A stretch of DNA of 6,484 nucleotides from Thermoplasmatota archaeon. Lineage in GTDB: Archaea; Thermoplasmatota; E2; DHVEG-1. Below the pieces are notes generated by a model. The model ran no database searches, was not told the DNA's origin, and worked only from the letters and a program-made list of their open reading frames with translations. Shown here in pieces: positions 4,734-6,484 of the stretch (its first letter is position 1; every line of letters begins with the position of its first letter). The translations under genes were made by a program, and so were the position numbers. The DNA lies in assembly GCA_030615845.1 (NCBI GenBank), contig JAUWYM010000046.1, positions 1-6,484 of the forward strand. The letters are read 5' to 3'.

Positions 4734-6484
4734 TTAGAAAAAATCAGTAAGTTTCGTCATTTTCACCTTATCACTCTTAAATAAAGAATCAATGGATTTC
4801 TCAACAAGTGTTATCCGCTGAAGAGCATAGGTAGGTAGGTTATATTTCTCAGCAATTTCCCTAGAGATAGCAAGATATTTTTTCACTGACATCTCATGAA
4901 CAGTAAGTGTTAACTTACCATCACATTTAATGCATGATCCTTGAAGTGGCATACGACGATACGTCGTATTACACTGCGGGCAACGTATTGATTGTTTACT
5001 AAACGCCCGTAAGTTACCAAGTATATCTGGCAGAAAGTGTCTTTCAATTACTTTATAGGCGACATCGGCCTCATCAACCGCCCGTATCTTCGCGGCAAGG
5101 CTAAGCTGCACATCCATCTTATCCATCATACTCTTAAGTGTTTTATACAAAGATTCTTTAGGGCCAGCAGAAATATCACCTGTATCATGAGTAAATCCAA
5201 AGTGTTCATATTGCAGATCAGTACCGATTCGTGATGCTACAAGCCCCATCATTGACTCCAAGTTTTTTGAATGTTCGTGATGCAATGTTGCCTCATAAAA
5301 CTCAAGAGGATATCTGGAAAGTGTATCAATATTATGTGCTTCTTTATCTATTTCTGATGGATCAAGACGAGTTGTAAGAATGAGCGGTAAATCCATTCTC
5401 CCACCACGTTTATCAGGAATATATGAATGAGAGAAGTTTAACAAAGCATCCATTAGCAACATCTGGCCGTCTTCGTCACCATCACAGTTATTTGACAGAA
5501 TTAAATTATTAATCGGGAAGTTATGTAAATCCTCAACCTCAACGTCATAGAGGAATTCAGAATCTGATTTAATAGGGATCACTTCTTTGAGACCATCGAG
5601 GATGAAATCACCAAATATCGTTAATCTTGGTTTTTTTTCCTTGTAAATTACAGATTCAAGCATTAATTGTTTTCTTTTTAAAGAAAAACCAATTCTTTCA
5701 CAAAACTTTCTTGCATATGACGAACGAATAGAAAGATAATAGAGATTAAAAACAGGAGATTCACCCTTTTTATCATAAAATTTCTTTGCAAGACCTCCTG
5801 CCTTTTTCCTCTCTTCTTTTAATCGATAAAAAATGCCAAAGCGAAGTAACTGAAAACCAATATCATTTAATAAATCACGATCAACAGAAGAACATGTAAC
5901 GTGCAATCTATTCTTTTCTACTGAACCATCACCTGAGAAATACGCACGAAGTAGTTCTCTCATCTTATGTTTTGGTAGTGCGATAAATCTTGATGGTATT
6001 CTCTTATTCTTTGCATTGCCTCCCGTACGTAAGATATCAACAAAAAAATCATGAATTAGTCTATTAGATATACAAATACCGTGGGTATCTCTATAAGGAT
6101 GAATACCAAAAACATCGTTGATACCATTGAGTACATCATCCCGAATCTCCTTTTCAGTGCAAGCAATTCCTATCTGATAACAACTTTTTTTAGTATACCT
6201 AGCATGTCCTTCAGAAATATAGTATCCAAGAAGTCGCATAAACTGATTGTTTACTTTGATTATCCTAGGTATTATAGTATGATCTCTCTTAACTCCAAGA
6301 GTACATTCTCTTGGTATTGCATCCATCGTCTCATGGCATAATTCAAGTAACTTCAAAAGGGTAAAAAGAGGAATACTATGTCTATAAATATAATTAGAAA
6401 ATGTTTTTTTATTGATTTCAAGCTTTTGTGATGTAAGTTTTAATCCACCAAGTTTTTCCACACAGTATCTTACTAATTTTTCAG
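4734..6484 (-). CDS. polC: DNA polymerase D large subunit DP2, C-terminal part with an in-frame intein, cut by the right edge
   Basis: DP2 is the catalytic subunit of the archaeal replicative polymerase PolD. The frame is open to base 6484; a GTG at 6461 is only an internal Val. The C-extein starts at Cys (5486-5484) with CDGDED, whose Asp residues are the known metal-binding catalytic residues of PolD, and runs 250 residues to TAA at 4736-4734. It carries family blocks such as [53 protein letters not shown] and GNLRAFSKQ, then a four-Cys zinc site CPQC (5 codons around 4980) and CIKC (around 4925). After the conserved IDSLF the tail is short, far shorter than in Pyrococcus as I recall it, and ends KLTDFF, which resembles a PCNA-interacting (PIP) motif. 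Everything upstream of the catalytic Cys in this window is intein. There are no stops or frameshifts. The identification is secure. Confidence 0.97.
   Translation of the reverse strand, partial: EKLVRYCVEKLGGLKLTSQKLEINKKTFSNYIYRHSIPLFTLLKLLELCHETMDAIPRECTLGVKRDHTIIPRIIKVNNQFMRLLGYYISEGHARYTKKSCYQIGIACTEKEIRDDVLNGINDVFGIHPYRDTHGICISNRLIHDFFVDILRTGGNAKNKRIPSRFIALPKHKMRELLRAYFSGDGSVEKNRLHVTCSSVDRDLLNDIGFQLLRFGIFYRLKEERKKAGGLAKKFYDKKGESPVFNLYYLSIRSSYARKFCERIGFSLKRKQLMLESVIYKEKKPRLTIFGDFILDGLKEVIPIKSDSEFLYDVEVEDLHNFPINNLILSNNCDGDEDGQMLLMDALLNFSHSYIPDKRGGRMDLPLILTTRLDPSEIDKEAHNIDTLSRYPLEFYEATLHHEHSKNLESMMGLVASRIGTDLQYEHFGFTHDTGDISAGPKESLYKTLKSMMDKMDVQLSLAAKIRAVDEADVAYKVIERHFLPDILGNLRAFSKQSIRCPQCNTTYRRMPLQGSCIKCDGKLTLTVHEMSVKKYLAISREIAEKYNLPTYALQRITLVEKSIDSLFKSDKVKMTKLTDFF
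5487..6484 (-). mobile_element. Intein with LAGLIDADG homing endonuclease inside polC, C-terminal part
   Basis: This in-frame protein-splicing element sits directly before Cys-Asp-Gly-Asp-Glu-Asp of DP2. Counting from the GTG codon at 6461, a helix-turn-helix-like segment comes first (about 5-41, with [20 protein letters not shown] and [11 protein letters not shown]). The endonuclease has motif 1 LLGYYISEG (77-85), a block D-like KRIPSRF (153-159), motif 2 [10 protein letters not shown] (170-179) and a block H-like segment (about 198-214). Both motifs keep an acidic residue, so cleavage activity is plausible. Splicing blocks [12 protein letters not shown] (305-315), and G, NNLILSNN (318-325), follow; the +1 residue is Cys. 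The element ends in Asn-Asn, not His-Asn. At least 333 residues lie in the window; Cys1 and the N-terminal blocks A and B are beyond the edge. The coding is more A+T-rich than the extein: 13 G+C of 60 at 5641-5700 against 30 of 60 at 5041-5100. Confidence 0.95.

Noticed and set aside
4951..4969. 8-bp inverted repeat ATACGACG-ATA-CGTCGTAT
   Set aside because: It encodes the repeated Thr-Thr-Tyr-Arg-Arg codons (ACG ACG TAT CGT CGT) of the DP2 zinc region, so coding constraint explains most of it.
6459..6461. GTG as the start of a separate homing endonuclease gene
   Set aside because: The frame stays open to the window edge upstream and runs through splicing blocks F and G into the DP2 catalytic motif, which is an intein arrangement and not a free-standing gene.

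Overview
The window comes from an archaeon. It carries an archaeal EF-2 with the diphthamide-histidine loop, an archaeal MCM helicase, the large subunit (DP2) of the archaea-specific D-family DNA polymerase, and an archaeal-type SRP (7S) RNA with a closed terminal helix 1 and a helix 6 capped by GGAG. A D-family polymerase argues against a typical crenarchaeon. The EF-2 reads as euryarchaeal and may be Thermoplasmata-like, but that placement is a weak inference from memory of the family. The DNA is moderately A+T-rich, with TATA boxes rather than bacterial -35/-10 elements.

Layout. The + strand (1-1880) holds the C-terminal two thirds of EF-2, running in from the left edge, then a short A+T-rich gene of unknown function with its own TATA box and Shine-Dalgarno. 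The - strand, read from the right edge, holds the 3' part of polC (DP2), a small two-helix membrane protein, the SRP RNA gene, and a complete mcm gene. mcm converges with the unknown gene at about 1880-1921. The only stretch over 300 bases without a protein gene (4030-4410) is filled by the SRP RNA and the mcm promoter.

The main point of interest is that polC is interrupted by an intein placed directly in front of the catalytic CDGDED motif of the polymerase. The part in the window contains a helix-turn-helix-like segment, a complete-looking two-motif LAGLIDADG homing endonuclease, and the C-terminal splicing blocks. Its last two residues are Asn-Asn, where inteins normally end His-Asn. The N-terminal splicing blocks and the N-extein lie beyond the right edge.

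The genes serve core information processing: translation elongation (EF-2), replication fork unwinding (MCM), replicative synthesis (PolD) and protein targeting (SRP RNA). I see no CRISPR array, insertion sequence, tRNA or defence cluster. Apart from the homing intein, the less ordinary items are the two small unknown genes, several inverted repeats near promoters, and a departure in the SRP54-binding loop of the SRP RNA.
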